DNA from: Elioraea tepida
GTDB lineage: Bacteria; Pseudomonadota; Alphaproteobacteria; Acetobacterales; Acetobacteraceae
Reading direction: 5' to 3'
Assembly (NCBI RefSeq): GCF_019203965.1
Contig: NZ_CP076448.1
Span: 806,001 to 870,000 of the forward strand
Length of the DNA: 64,000 bases
Position 1 is the first letter of the stretch; the number at the start of each line of letters is the position of its first letter. The notes beneath the pieces are model-generated. The model was not told the DNA's origin. It did no database searches and was given only the letters and a program-made list of their open reading frames with translations. Positions 28,285-36,711 of this stretch are shown here, in pieces. A program made the position numbers and the translations under genes.

Positions 28285-29317
28285 AGGCGATGATCTCTGC
28301 CACGGCCTCGTAATGCTCCGGCGGGATTTCCCGATCAAGCTCGACGGCGTAGAGAGCGCGCGCGAGCGGCGGGTTCGCCACAAGCGGGATGCCGTGCCTC
28401 TCGGCGGCCGCCCGGATGCGCAGGGCGAGATGGTCCACCCCTTTCGCCACCACCTTCGGCGCCCCGCCGGAGCCGCGCTCGTAGGCAAGCGCGACAGCGT
28501 AGTGCGTGGGGTTGGTGACCACCACCGTCGCCTTCGGCACCGCCGCCATCATCCGGTTGCGCGAGCGTTCGATTCGAATCCGCTTCAGCCGCGCGCGGAT
28601 CTCCGGGTCGCCCTCGGTCTCCTTCAGCTCTTCGCGGATGTCCTCGCGCGACATCCTGAGCCTGCGCACATGGTCGTAGCGCACCCAGAGGAGATCGAGC
28701 ACGGCGATGGCGGCGAAGGCGCCGGCGAGAGCACCGAGCAGAACGAGGCTGTCGTCGCGCAGCGCGGCGAGGAGCCGCCCGGTCGGCCAGGCGACGGCGG
28801 GGACGATCTGCCAGGCCATCGCGCCGAGCACGAGGCCAGCGACGACGCAGAGCACGGCGAGCTTGGCGAGGTTCTTGAGAAACTCGACGAGATTGGCGGC
28901 CGAGACGAGGCGCTTGAGCCCGCCGAGCGGGCTCAGCCGCGAGGCCTTCGGAACGATCAGGCTCGATGCGACCATGCCGCGCGTCTGCAGGAGGGTGGCG
29001 GCGGGGCCAAGCAGCATCGGCGGCAGAGCGACCGCGGCGACGGCGAGCGCTCCCCACAGCAGCATCCGCCACAACGCCGCCGCAAGCCCCGCCCCCGTGA
29101 TCTCGGAGGACCGCTCGAAGAGTACGAGTCCGCCCTGCACAAGCTGGCCGGCGGCAAGCGGCAAAGCGAACGCAAGCCCCGCGAGCGCACCCGCCAGCCC
29201 GACCGCTCCGGTCACCTCCCGCGAGACGGCGACCTGGCCTTGCTCGCGCGCCTTCTCAAGCCGGCGCTGTGTCGGGGCTTCCGTCTTGTCGCCCGCGCTC
29301 TCCTGTTCCTCGGCCAT
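28232..29317 (-). CDS. flhB: flagellar export switch protein FlhB
   Basis: An inner-membrane part of the flagellar type III export gate that switches substrate class by self-cleavage. 361 aa: a charged N-terminus (EEQESAGDKTEAPTQRRLEKA), four membrane spans at about residues 30-210, and the cytosolic domain with the autocleavage motif NPTH (TNPTHYAVALAY) and KGVDHLALRIR. Six bp separate it from fliR. It is part of the minus-strand flagellar operon ending at cckA. Confidence 0.96.
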   Translation of the reverse strand: MAEEQESAGDKTEAPTQRRLEKAREQGQVAVSREVTGAVGLAGALAGLAFALPLAAGQLVQGGLVLFERSSEITGAGLAAALWRMLLWGALAVAAVALPPMLLGPAATLLQTRGMVASSLIVPKASRLSPLGGLKRLVSAANLVEFLKNLAKLAVLCVVAGLVLGAMAWQIVPAVAWPTGRLLAALRDDSLVLLGALAGAFAAIAVLDLLWVRYDHVRRLRMSREDIREELKETEGDPEIRARLKRIRIERSRNRMMAAVPKATVVVTNPTHYAVALAYERGSGGAPKVVAKGVDHLALRIRAAAERHGIPLVANPPLARALYAVELDREIPPEHYEAVAEIIAYVWRLSGRGVGATGGAR

Positions 29318-29323
29318 CGCCGG

Positions 29324-30100
29324 TCAGAGCCCCGGCAGGCCGGTGAAATGCTCGCGCACCACCTCGGCCCAGGCGCCGAGCAGCGCTCCCGCAAGCAGCG
29401 CCATCAGCGCGAGACCGCCGATGATCTGGGCCGGCATCGCGACGAAATAGACCTGCATCTGCGGAACGATCCGCGACATCACCCCGAGCGCGAGCTGGAA
29501 CACGATCGCCGCGAGCACGAAGGGGCCGGCGAGCTGGAAGCCGAGGCCGAAGCTCGCCGCCGCCGCGCGCACCGCCGCCTCCGCCGCCGCTTCGGCCGGG
29601 AAGACAGCGCCGGCCGGCAGGACGGCATAGGAGCCGGCCAGCGCCGCGAGCGGCAGCGCATGCAGGCCGGTGGCGAACAGGGTCACGATCGCGCCGAGCC
29701 CCAGGAGGCGCGCGAGCGCCGTGCCGGTGGCGCCGAAGGCGGGGTCGAACAGCACGGCCGAGGAGAGGCCGAGCAGGAAGCCGACGAACTGGGCGGCGAC
29801 GGGGAGAGCGAGCACGATGATCCGCGCGAGCAGCCCGATCCAGAGGCCGATGAGGCACTCGGTGACCACGAGCAGCATCGCCCGCGCGGCGTCCGCGGGC
29901 GGCGGCGGCAGGCCGGATGACACCGCCGGCCAGACGATCGCCGCGAAGGCGAGAGCGATCGCCGCCTTCACCGTCACCGGAACCTCCGCCTCGCCGAAGG
30001 CAGGAAGCGCGAGCACGGCCGCGCCGATCCGGCAGACCACAAGCAGAAAGCCGAAGGTCCAGGCCGGCAGGAGACCGGGAAGCTCGGCCGGGTCGAGCAT
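29324..30100 (-). CDS. fliR: flagellar export protein FliR
   Basis: A 258-aa membrane component of the flagellar export gate with about six hydrophobic segments. Family features include the pore-region ALAFAAIVWP, GFLLGLSSAVLFDP and the late VPQMQVYFVAMPAQIIGGL motif. ATG 30100 starts MLDPAELPG, the usual FliR N-terminus. It lies between fliQ (4-bp gap) and flhB (6-bp gap), the standard order. Confidence 0.94.
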   Translation of the reverse strand: MLDPAELPGLLPAWTFGFLLVVCRIGAAVLALPAFGEAEVPVTVKAAIALAFAAIVWPAVSSGLPPPPADAARAMLLVVTECLIGLWIGLLARIIVLALPVAAQFVGFLLGLSSAVLFDPAFGATGTALARLLGLGAIVTLFATGLHALPLAALAGSYAVLPAGAVFPAEAAAEAAVRAAAASFGLGFQLAGPFVLAAIVFQLALGVMSRIVPQMQVYFVAMPAQIIGGLALMALLAGALLGAWAEVVREHFTGLPGL

Positions 30101-30104
30101 CGCC

Positions 30105-30383
30105 TCAGAAGCCGCCGCCGCCGACCGCGACGATCCGGTCGAACAGCCGTTCCGCGAAGGCACCGACCGTGCCGCCGATGAAAGGCGCGGCGAAGGCGGC
30201 CACCACCGCGACCGCGATCACCTTCGGCACGAACACGAGCGAGGCCTCGTTGACCTGCGTCAGCGCCTGCAGGAGCGACACCGCGAGCCCGACGATGAGT
30301 GCCGCGGCCATCAGCGGCCCAGCCGCGAGGATCGTCACCCACAAGCCCTCGCGCACGAGCGAGAGCACGTCCTGGTCGGTCAT
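30105..30383 (-). CDS. fliQ: flagellar export protein FliQ
   Basis: A 92-aa protein with two membrane helices (about 16-40 and 50-72), part of the FliPQR export gate. The conserved VREGLWVTI, GLAVSLLQALTQVNEASL and FVPKVIAV stretches are present. It follows fliE after 43 bp and almost abuts fliR. Its length and order are as expected. Confidence 0.95.
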   Translation of the reverse strand: MTDQDVLSLVREGLWVTILAAGPLMAAALIVGLAVSLLQALTQVNEASLVFVPKVIAVAVVAAFAAPFIGGTVGAFAERLFDRIVAVGGGGF

Positions 30384-30426
30384 CTCCCTACCCCTTCTGG
30401 GCCGGAGGGTGCGACGGCTTCTGCCG

Positions 30427-30747
30427 TCAGATCGGCATGCGCATCACGTCCTGGTAGGCCTGGATCACCCGGTCGCGGATCGCGACCGTCGTCTGCAGGG
30501 CAAGCTCGGCGCGCGCGACAGCGGTGACGACGGAGGTGATGTCGCCGCCGCCTGCGATCGCCTCCATCGCGGCGCGGTCGGACGCCTTGGCCGCCTCGAC
30601 GGTCGCCGACATCGCCCGCTCGAGCAGCGCTCCGAAGCCGCTCGCCTGCGCCCCCTCGCCCGAAGCGGCGGGCGTTCCGTCCCCGGGCTGGCCGAGCGCG
30701 GTGGCCGCATAGCGTGAGGCGGCCGTCGCTGCCGGGATTGAGCCCAT
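30427..30747 (-). CDS. fliE: flagellar hook-basal body protein FliE
   Basis: A 106-aa component joining the MS ring to the rod. The C-terminal half carries the conserved FliE pattern (FGALLERAMSATVEAAK, then TSVVTAVARAELALQTTVAIRDRVIQAYQD-like helix ending in VMRMPI). The first 35 residues are Ala/Gly-rich. It lies 11 bp after flgC in the operon. Confidence 0.93.
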   Translation of the reverse strand: MGSIPAATAASRYAATALGQPGDGTPAASGEGAQASGFGALLERAMSATVEAAKASDRAAMEAIAGGGDITSVVTAVARAELALQTTVAIRDRVIQAYQDVMRMPI

Positions 30748-30758
30748 GGCGGCCGCCG

Positions 30759-31166
30759 TCAGCGCAACAGCTCGATGGCGCGGGTCAGCATCCCACGCGT
30801 CACCTCGAGCACGGCGAGATTGGCGCTGAAGGCGCGCTGCGCCTCGCGCATGTCCATCATCTCGATGAAGCTGTTCACGTTCGGCACCTTCACGTAGCCC
30901 TTGTCGTCCGCCGCCGGGTGGCCCGGCTCATACCGCGTGCCGAAACCGCTCCGGTCACGCCCGACCTGCTTGACGCGCACCGTCTCGACGCCGAGGGCAC
31001 GGTCGAGCCGGTTCTCGAAGGTCACGGTCTTGCGCCGGTAGGGCTCTCCCTCCGGCGTCGTCGCCGTGGTATCGCGGTTGGCGAGGTTTTCCGCCACGAC
31101 CCGCAGCCTGAGCGACTGCGCGTCCATGCCGCTTGCGGAGATCCTCAGCGCCTTGAAGAGGTCCAT
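30759..31166 (-). CDS. flgC: flagellar proximal rod protein FlgC
   Basis: A 135-aa rod protein. The N-terminal MDLFKALRISASGMDAQSLR and VVAENLANRDTT blocks and the C-terminal NVNSFIEMMDMREAQRAF helix are typical. The start at 31166 is favoured over a longer frame because GGAGGACAGC lies directly upstream on the minus strand. It follows flgB by 84 bp and precedes fliE. Confidence 0.95.
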   Translation of the reverse strand: MDLFKALRISASGMDAQSLRLRVVAENLANRDTTATTPEGEPYRRKTVTFENRLDRALGVETVRVKQVGRDRSGFGTRYEPGHPAADDKGYVKVPNVNSFIEMMDMREAQRAFSANLAVLEVTRGMLTRAIELLR

Positions 31167-31250
31167 GCTGTCCTCCGTGCCCGCCATGCACCGCGGCGGT
31201 TCTCCGCATCATGGGGGCGAAACCTTTCCACCACGTTTCGAACCGCCGCC

Positions 31251-31646
31251 TCAGCCGCGCCCGAGAGCGAGCCGGAACAGGCCGAGATACTTGCGGTAGA
31301 GGCCGATGGCGAGCTCGTGCTGGGTCTCGGTCTCGGCGGCGCGGGCGAGCTCCTGCTCGAGCCGCACCGCGTTGCCGTCATGGGTGCGCTCCTGAGCGAG
31401 ACGCTCCGGCCGCCCGGCGGCTGCGGCGGCCGAGGAGGGCAGCATGTGCTGCGGTGCGGTGCGCGCCATGGCCACCGCGCCGGCGCCTGTGCGCGCAAGC
31501 ATCCTTGCGAAGGGCTGCACGTCGCGCGCGGCATAGCCTGGCGTGTCGGCATTGGCGATGTTCTGCGCGATCACCTGCTGGCGCCGGTCGAGCCAGTCGA
31601 GCCGCCGCTGCGCGAGCTTCAGGACATCCAGCCGTCCGAAATCCAT
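31251..31646 (-). CDS. flgB: flagellar proximal rod protein FlgB
   Basis: A 131-aa rod protein and the first gene of the minus-strand flagellar operon. The N-terminus has the rod signature RRQQVIAQNIANADTPGYAA, and the C-terminal helix is NAVRLEQELARAAETETQ. It diverges from the 90-aa/fliO/fliP unit across a 179-bp gap that contains a CtrA-like box. Confidence 0.94.
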   Translation of the reverse strand: MDFGRLDVLKLAQRRLDWLDRRQQVIAQNIANADTPGYAARDVQPFARMLARTGAGAVAMARTAPQHMLPSSAAAAAGRPERLAQERTHDGNAVRLEQELARAAETETQHELAIGLYRKYLGLFRLALGRG

Positions 31647-31741
31647 CCCGACCCCGCTTCCCGCGCGCCCGCCGTGGCACGCCTTGCTATGTTCTCGCGG
31701 GCAAAGGTGAACGGAGCGTCAACGCCGACATGCGGGCGCGC

Positions 31742-31756
31742 TTAATCGGCCGCTAA
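31742..31756. promoter_or_regulatory. candidate CtrA-binding site
   Basis: TTAA-TCGGCCG-CTAA matches the CtrA consensus TTAA-N7-TTAA at 7 of 8 fixed bases and keeps the exact 7-bp spacing. TTAA words are rare in this GC-rich DNA. The site lies between the two divergent flagellar units, 95 bp from flgB and 70 bp from the 90-aa gene, so it could serve either. Function is inferred; a CckA-like kinase that would control CtrA is encoded 3.5 kb away. Confidence 0.5.
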
Positions 31757-31825
31757 CCTCGCGCTGGTCAGATCCTGCGCGCGGCCGCATGCGGCGGCGC
31801 GGCGGATCTCTTGCCGGAGAGGGCC

Positions 31826-32098
31826 ATGGAGACACCGGAGTCGGGTGAGGGCGGGGCGGCGGCCATCACGGCTGCGCTCGGGCGGCTTGCCGACGCTCTC
31901 GCGCTCGCGCGCGTGCTGGTCCAGTCGGGGCTTGCGGTCGATCTCTCCGGGCTCGATCGCGAGGTCGGAGACCTCTGCGCCGAGGCGGTGGCGCTGCCCC
32001 GCGCCGAGGGGCGCGAGATGGCAACCCCGCTTGCCGACCTTCTCGCCCAGATCGACGACCTCGAACGCGCGATGGAGCGCTACCCGCCGCTCCGCTGA
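31826..32098 (+). CDS. small flagellar-locus protein of unknown function
   Basis: 90 aa, not recognised. It is mostly helical and Ala/Leu/Asp-rich (ITAALGRLADALALARVLVQ and LADLLAQIDDLERAMERY), with no signal peptide or membrane span. ATG 31826 follows GGAGAGGG; a TTG 15 bp upstream is less likely. It is 41 bp before fliO and presumably co-transcribed with fliO-fliP, so a role as a flagellar chaperone or assembly factor is possible but unproven. Confidence 0.55.
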   Translation: METPESGEGGAAAITAALGRLADALALARVLVQSGLAVDLSGLDREVGDLCAEAVALPRAEGREMATPLADLLAQIDDLERAMERYPPLR

Positions 32099-32139
32099 CG
32101 CACTCCCCCTCACGCACGTGGCAGAAGGCCAGCGCAGAC

Positions 32140-32439
32140 ATGGACGCTCTCTCGACCGTTCCGCTCGCGATCGCCGCCCTCGCGGCGACCATCGGCGCGA
32201 TCCTGCTCGCTGCGGCGATTGCGCGACGCAGTGGTCTTGCCGCCGCGGCGCGGCCGGGGCGGCGGCTCGCCGTGATCGAGACCGTCGCGCTCGACCCGCG
32301 GCGTCGGCTCGTGCTCGCGCGCATCGACCAGGCCGAGGCGCTCCTGCTCGTCGGCGGAGAGAGCGACCAGGTGGTCGGCTGGGTCACGCCGCCCCGGGCC
32401 CAGCCGCCCGGCGCCGCCACGACCGGAGACCGCGCATGA
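32140..32439 (+). CDS. fliO: flagellar biosynthesis protein FliO
   Basis: 99 aa: one membrane span at about residues 8-28, then the FliO-type cytosolic beta segment LAVIETVALDPRRRLVLARI with EALLLVGG. FliO helps FliP assemble into the export gate. Its TGA overlaps the fliP ATG (ATGA), giving tight coupling and supporting the assignment of this divergent family. Confidence 0.8.
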   Translation: MDALSTVPLAIAALAATIGAILLAAAIARRSGLAAAARPGRRLAVIETVALDPRRRLVLARIDQAEALLLVGGESDQVVGWVTPPRAQPPGAATTGDRA

Positions 32440-33167
32440 TGCGCCTCCTGGTCGCGATCGCCCTTCTCCTCATGCCCTCCGCGGCGCTGGCGCAGAGCGT
32501 CACGATCGACCTCGGCGAGGCGGCAGACGGCTCGGCCGCGACGCGGCTGATCCAGCTCACGGCGCTGATCGCGCTCCTCTCGCTTGCTCCCTCGCTGCTC
32601 GTGATGGTCACGTCCTTCGCGCGGATCGTGATCGTGCTCAGCCTGCTTCGTTCCGCTCTCGGCACGCAGGGCACGCCGCCGAACATGGTGCTGATCGGGC
32701 TTGCGCTGTTCCTGACCTTCTTCGTCATGCAGCCGGCCTTTGAGGCGTCCTGGGTGCAGGGGATCCTGCCGATGACGGAAGGGCGTGTGTCCGAGCTCGA
32801 GGGCATGCGGCTCGCCGCCGAGCCGTTCCGCGCCTTCATGCTCGCCAATCTGCGCGAGAGCGACCTTTCGCTGTTCCTCGACCTCGCCCGGCTTCCCCCG
32901 CCCCCTTCGCCGGACGCCACGCCGTGGCGCGCGCTCATCCCCGCCTTCCTCGTGGGCGAGCTCCGCCGTGCCTTCGAGATCGGCTTTTTGCTGTTCATCC
33001 CGTTCCTGGTGATCGACCTCGTCGTCGCCTCGGTGCTGATGAGCATGGGCATGATGATGCTGCCGCCCACCGTCGTGTCGCTGCCGTTCAAGCTGATCTT
33101 CTTCGTGCTCGTGGACGGATGGCGCCTCGTCTCGGGCTCGCTCGCCCAGGGATTCGTCGGCGCTTGA
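32436..33167 (+). CDS. fliP: flagellar export protein FliP
   Basis: 243-aa export-gate protein. A cleavable signal peptide (LLVAIALLLMPSAALAQS) is present, as is usual for FliP. Then come LAPSLLVMVTSFARIVIVL, the TPPNMVLIGLALFLTFFVM pore region, ELRRAFEIGFLLFIPFLVID and MGMMMLPPTVVSLPFKL. It overlaps fliO by 4 bp. It converges with the M20 gene 30 bp downstream. Confidence 0.96.
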   Translation: MMRLLVAIALLLMPSAALAQSVTIDLGEAADGSAATRLIQLTALIALLSLAPSLLVMVTSFARIVIVLSLLRSALGTQGTPPNMVLIGLALFLTFFVMQPAFEASWVQGILPMTEGRVSELEGMRLAAEPFRAFMLANLRESDLSLFLDLARLPPPPSPDATPWRALIPAFLVGELRRAFEIGFLLFIPFLVIDLVVASVLMSMGMMMLPPTVVSLPFKLIFFVLVDGWRLVSGSLAQGFVGA

Positions 33168-33197
33168 GCGCGAGGCCGGCGCGGGCAGCGCGCCGCG

Positions 33198-34592
33198 TCA
33201 GCGCGGGGTCGTCCCCTCGCCGAGGTCCCACCAAAGCCCGGCCATCAGCGCAAGCCCCTCGCGCAGTGTCGCCGGGATCACGTGCTCGTCCGGCCCGTGC
33301 TGCTTGCACCCGGTATAGCTGTGCGGGATCCAGACGAGCGGCACCCCAAGATGGTCGACGAACACGTCCCCGGGCAGGCCGCCCGAGCTGTTTGGGATCA
33401 CCTGCGGCGGGCAACCCAGGGTGCGCGCGATCGAACCCGACACGAACCGAACCCAGGGGTGGTCAGGGTCGGTTCGGCTTGCGGGCATACGCACGCCGGG
33501 GCGTTCGATGCGCACCTCGGTGAACCCGTGCGCATCGAGGTGGCGGCGCAGTGCGGGCTCGAACGCGGCCGGGTCGGTGTCGACCGTGTAGCGGATCTGG
33601 CAGTGCGCCCACGCATCGGGGGCGACCGCGTTGACCGGCCCGTCGGGCTTGCCCGAGAGAAGCGCGAGCACGATGAAGCTGTTCCAGCCATAGACCTTCT
33701 CGGCGGGCGTCAGCCCGGGCTCGCCCCAGCCCGGGTCGATCGTTGCCGCCTCGCCGCCGCCGCCGAGCGGGCAGCCGGCGAGAGCCGCCTTCACCGAAGG
33801 GGGCATGCCGCCTGCGGGTGTCCAGCCAGGGACGAGGATACGCCCGTTCCGGTCCATGATGGCGGCAAGCGCATGCGCGAGGATGATTGCCGGGTCGCGC
33901 GTCAACCCGCCCCAGTGGCCGGAATGCACCCCACCCGAGCGGAGCCGAACCGCGAGGTCGAAGTGGAACGTGCCGCGCGTGCCGGTGCAGATGGTCGGCA
34001 CGTCCGGCATCACCCGCGGGCCGTCGGAGCCGATCAGCACATCGGCCGCAAGACGCGCGCGATTCGCTTCGACGAATGCGCGCAGGCCCTGCGAGCCGCG
34101 CTCCTCCGCCGTCTCGATCACGACTTTGAGGTTGAAGCCAAGACGCCCGCCTCGCTCGGCGAGAACGGCCTCGAGCGCGGCGAGATTCAGCGCATGCTGG
34201 CCCTTGTTGTCCGCCGTTCCGCGGCCGTACCAGCGGCTATCGCGCTCGACGAGACGCCACGGCTCGAGCCCGTCGCGCCACTGCTCGGCAAGGCCGCGCA
34301 CTGTGTCTCCGTGGCCGTAGGTGATGACGGTCGGAAGCCCCTCGCCCTCGTGGCGCAGGCCGACGAGGATCGGCCCGAGCCCTGGCAGCGGATTGGGATG
34401 GATCGTCACCGCGAAGCCGAGGCGTTCGAGCCAGCGCTGGAGCGCGCCGAGATAGCGGTCGAGGTCGGGCCGGTGCGCCTCCTCCTGGCTCGTCGAGGGG
34501 ATGGCGACCAGCTCAGCGAGCGTCTCGCGGAAGCCACCGCCGTCGAAGACTGCCAAGGCCCGCGCCACAGCCCCATCCCGCGTTCCAGCCAT
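33198..34592 (-). CDS. M20-family metallopeptidase/deacylase
   Basis: A dinuclear zinc amidohydrolase of 464 aa in the ArgE/DapE/carboxypeptidase group. Metal and catalytic motifs are present: TYGHGDTVRG, WYGRGTADNKGQ, ETAEERGSQGL and the final HSYTGCKQHGPDEH. The middle lid domain is complete. GGGAGGGGCC precedes the ATG. It diverges from dgcN-dgcA. In that context it could deacetylate N-acetyl-L-glutamate, the end product of those two enzymes, but M20 specificity cannot be read from the sequence. Confidence 0.85.
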   Translation of the reverse strand: MAGTRDGAVARALAVFDGGGFRETLAELVAIPSTSQEEAHRPDLDRYLGALQRWLERLGFAVTIHPNPLPGLGPILVGLRHEGEGLPTVITYGHGDTVRGLAEQWRDGLEPWRLVERDSRWYGRGTADNKGQHALNLAALEAVLAERGGRLGFNLKVVIETAEERGSQGLRAFVEANRARLAADVLIGSDGPRVMPDVPTICTGTRGTFHFDLAVRLRSGGVHSGHWGGLTRDPAIILAHALAAIMDRNGRILVPGWTPAGGMPPSVKAALAGCPLGGGGEAATIDPGWGEPGLTPAEKVYGWNSFIVLALLSGKPDGPVNAVAPDAWAHCQIRYTVDTDPAAFEPALRRHLDAHGFTEVRIERPGVRMPASRTDPDHPWVRFVSGSIARTLGCPPQVIPNSSGGLPGDVFVDHLGVPLVWIPHSYTGCKQHGPDEHVIPATLREGLALMAGLWWDLGEGTTPR

Positions 34593-34682
34593 AGGCCCCT
34601 CCCTCGAGACTGACGGGGGGACGCTGGCATCGCGACGCGGCAGCGTCTAGCCTCCCGGCCGGTCGAATGCTGGAGGTTCCGC

Positions 34683-35690
34683 GTGCTGCAGATCCGCACT
34701 CCCTATCTGATCTTCCTCGGCGATGCGCATGACCAGCTCGCGGCCAAGACCGGGGTGGCGATCGCCGAATGGCGTCGCGAGCTGTGCGTGGGCCAGCTCC
34801 GCCTGCCCGGATGCCAGGCCGATGCCGGGCTTCCCGACCTGACGCTCGAAGAGGCGGCCGCGGCGGGCGCGAAGACATTCCTGATCGGCACGACGACGCG
34901 CGGCGGGCGGATCAACGAGGCCTGGCAGCAGCTGATGCTGCGCGCGCTCGAGCTCGGCCTCGACATCGCCTCCGGACTACATGACCGGGTGGCCGACCTT
35001 CCGGCCGTGCGCGAGGCGGCCTCGCTGTTCCACCGCGCCATCCACGACGTGCGCACGCCGCACGGCCCCTTTCCCGTCGGCACCGGGCTTCGCCGCCCGG
35101 GCAAGCGCGTGCTCACCGTCGGCACCGACTGCTCGATCGGCAAGATGTACACAGCACTTGCGCTCGAGCGCGAGATGAAGGCAGCCGGCATGGCGGCCAC
35201 CTTCCGCGCCACGGGCCAGACCGGGATCCTGATCGCCGGCTCCGGCATCCCGCTCGATGCGGTGGTGGCGGACTTCATCGCCGGCGCGGTCGAGACGCTC
35301 TGCCCGGCCAATGACCCCGACCACTGGGATGTCATCGAGGGCCAGGCAACCGTGCTTCACCCGTCCTATGCGGGCGTGACGGTCGGCCTCGTGATGGGCG
35401 CTCAGCCCGACGCGATGGTGATGGTGCACGACCCCACCAGGCCGACCATGCGCGGCCTCGGCGACCGGCCGGTTCCCGGCATCGCCGAGACGATCGAGGC
35501 GCATGAGGCCTGCGCGCGCGTCACCAACCCGAGGGCGAAGGTGGTCGGCATCAGCCTCAACACCTCGCGCCTGGACGAGGCCGCGGCGATGGCGGAGATC
35601 GCGCGCACGGCGGACCGTTTCGGTCTGCCGACGATCGACCCGGCCCGCACCGGCTGCGGCCCGATCGTCTCCGTCCTGAAGGGGATGTGA
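34683..35690 (+). CDS. dgcN: N-acetyltransferase DgcN (DUF1611), D-glutamate catabolism
   Basis: 335 aa of the DUF1611 family. It has a Rossmann-like N-terminal part (PYLIFLGDAHDQLAAKTGVA) and a P-loop-like TVGTDCSIGKMYTAL motif at about residues 141-155, then FRATGQTGILIAGSGIPLDAV and HPSYAGVTVGLVMGAQPD. DgcN acetylates D-glutamate with acetyl-CoA. The GTG start is preceded by GGAGG. It is 4 bp before its partner dgcA, which strengthens the call. Confidence 0.85.
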   Translation: MLQIRTPYLIFLGDAHDQLAAKTGVAIAEWRRELCVGQLRLPGCQADAGLPDLTLEEAAAAGAKTFLIGTTTRGGRINEAWQQLMLRALELGLDIASGLHDRVADLPAVREAASLFHRAIHDVRTPHGPFPVGTGLRRPGKRVLTVGTDCSIGKMYTALALEREMKAAGMAATFRATGQTGILIAGSGIPLDAVVADFIAGAVETLCPANDPDHWDVIEGQATVLHPSYAGVTVGLVMGAQPDAMVMVHDPTRPTMRGLGDRPVPGIAETIEAHEACARVTNPRAKVVGISLNTSRLDEAAAMAEIARTADRFGLPTIDPARTGCGPIVSVLKGM

Positions 35691-35694
35691 CGGC

Positions 35695-36681
35695 GTGCCC
35701 AGGCTTCTGACGGTGCGCGAGGAGGTGTTCCCGATCCGCGGCACCTTCCGCATCAGCCGCGGCGCGCGCACCGAGGCGCGCATTCTCGTGTGCGAGATCG
35801 CCGACGGCGACGTGGTCGGGCGCGGCGAGTGCACGCCCTATGCCCGCTATGGCGAAACGGTCGACGAGGTCGCCCGCGCCATCGCCGCGATCGGCCCTGC
35901 GATCGCGGGCGGGCTCGAGCGGGAGGGCCTGCAGCGGGCAATGCGCCCGGGCGCGGCCCGGAATGCCGTCGACTGCGCGCTTTGGGACCTCGAGGCGAAA
36001 CAGGCAGGACGGCGCGTGTGGGAGCTCGCCGGCCTGCCCGAACCCGAACCGGTGACGACCGCCTTCACCCTCTCGGTCGATACGCCCGAGGCGATGGGCC
36101 GCGCGGCCGCCGAAGCGGCCGACCGGCCGCTTCTCAAGCTGAAACTCACCGGGGACGAAGAAGATGCCGACCGAGTCGCCGCCGTGCGCGCCAACGCGCC
36201 CAAGGCACGGATCATCGTCGATGCGAATGAGGCGCTGACCCTGGAGGCGGCGGTCGCGCTCGCGCCCGCGCTGGCGGAGGCCGGTGTGGAGCTCCTGGAG
36301 CAGCCGCTCCACGCCGAAGCAGACGAGGCGCTGCGCGGCGTCCCGTTCCCGCTGCCGCTCGGCGCCGACGAGAGCTGCCACGACACCGCAACGCTGCCAC
36401 GCCTCGTCGGCCTCTACCAGGTGATCAACATCAAGCTCGACAAGACGGGCGGGCTGACGGAGGCGCTGCGGCTCCGCGCAGCGGCGGAGGCGGCGGGCTT
36501 GCGCGTCATGGTCGGCTGCATGCTCGCCTCATCGCTCGCGATGGCGCCGGCGCATCTCGTCGCGCAAGGCGCGGCGTTCGTCGACATCGACGGCCCGCTT
36601 CTTCTCGCGCGCGACCGAAGCCCGGGCCTGCGCTACGAGAGGAGCCTCGTCCACCCGCCCGAACCGGGGCTCTGGGGCTGA
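35695..36681 (+). CDS. dgcA: N-acetyl-D-glutamate racemase DgcA (enolase superfamily)
   Basis: 328-aa enolase-superfamily enzyme of the dipeptide-epimerase-like group. Catalytic features include the KLKLTG lysine pair (about residue 146), metal ligands IIVDANEAL (Asp), LLEQPLH (Glu), LGADESC (Asp) and the second-side lysine in INIKLDKTGG. DgcA converts N-acetyl-D-glutamate into N-acetyl-L-glutamate. By sequence alone it could be an L-Ala-D/L-Glu epimerase; the tight pairing with dgcN favours DgcA. The start is GTG. Confidence 0.82.
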   Translation: MPRLLTVREEVFPIRGTFRISRGARTEARILVCEIADGDVVGRGECTPYARYGETVDEVARAIAAIGPAIAGGLEREGLQRAMRPGAARNAVDCALWDLEAKQAGRRVWELAGLPEPEPVTTAFTLSVDTPEAMGRAAAEAADRPLLKLKLTGDEEDADRVAAVRANAPKARIIVDANEALTLEAAVALAPALAEAGVELLEQPLHAEADEALRGVPFPLPLGADESCHDTATLPRLVGLYQVINIKLDKTGGLTEALRLRAAAEAAGLRVMVGCMLASSLAMAPAHLVAQGAAFVDIDGPLLLARDRSPGLRYERSLVHPPEPGLWG

Positions 36682-36711
36682 TCGATCCCGAACCGATCCG
36701 GAGACGAACCC

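Noticed and set aside
31675-31688. TGGCACGCCTTGCT, resembling a sigma-54 promoter before the flagellar genes
   Set aside because: GG and GC are only 8 bp apart, not the required 10, so it should not be recognised.
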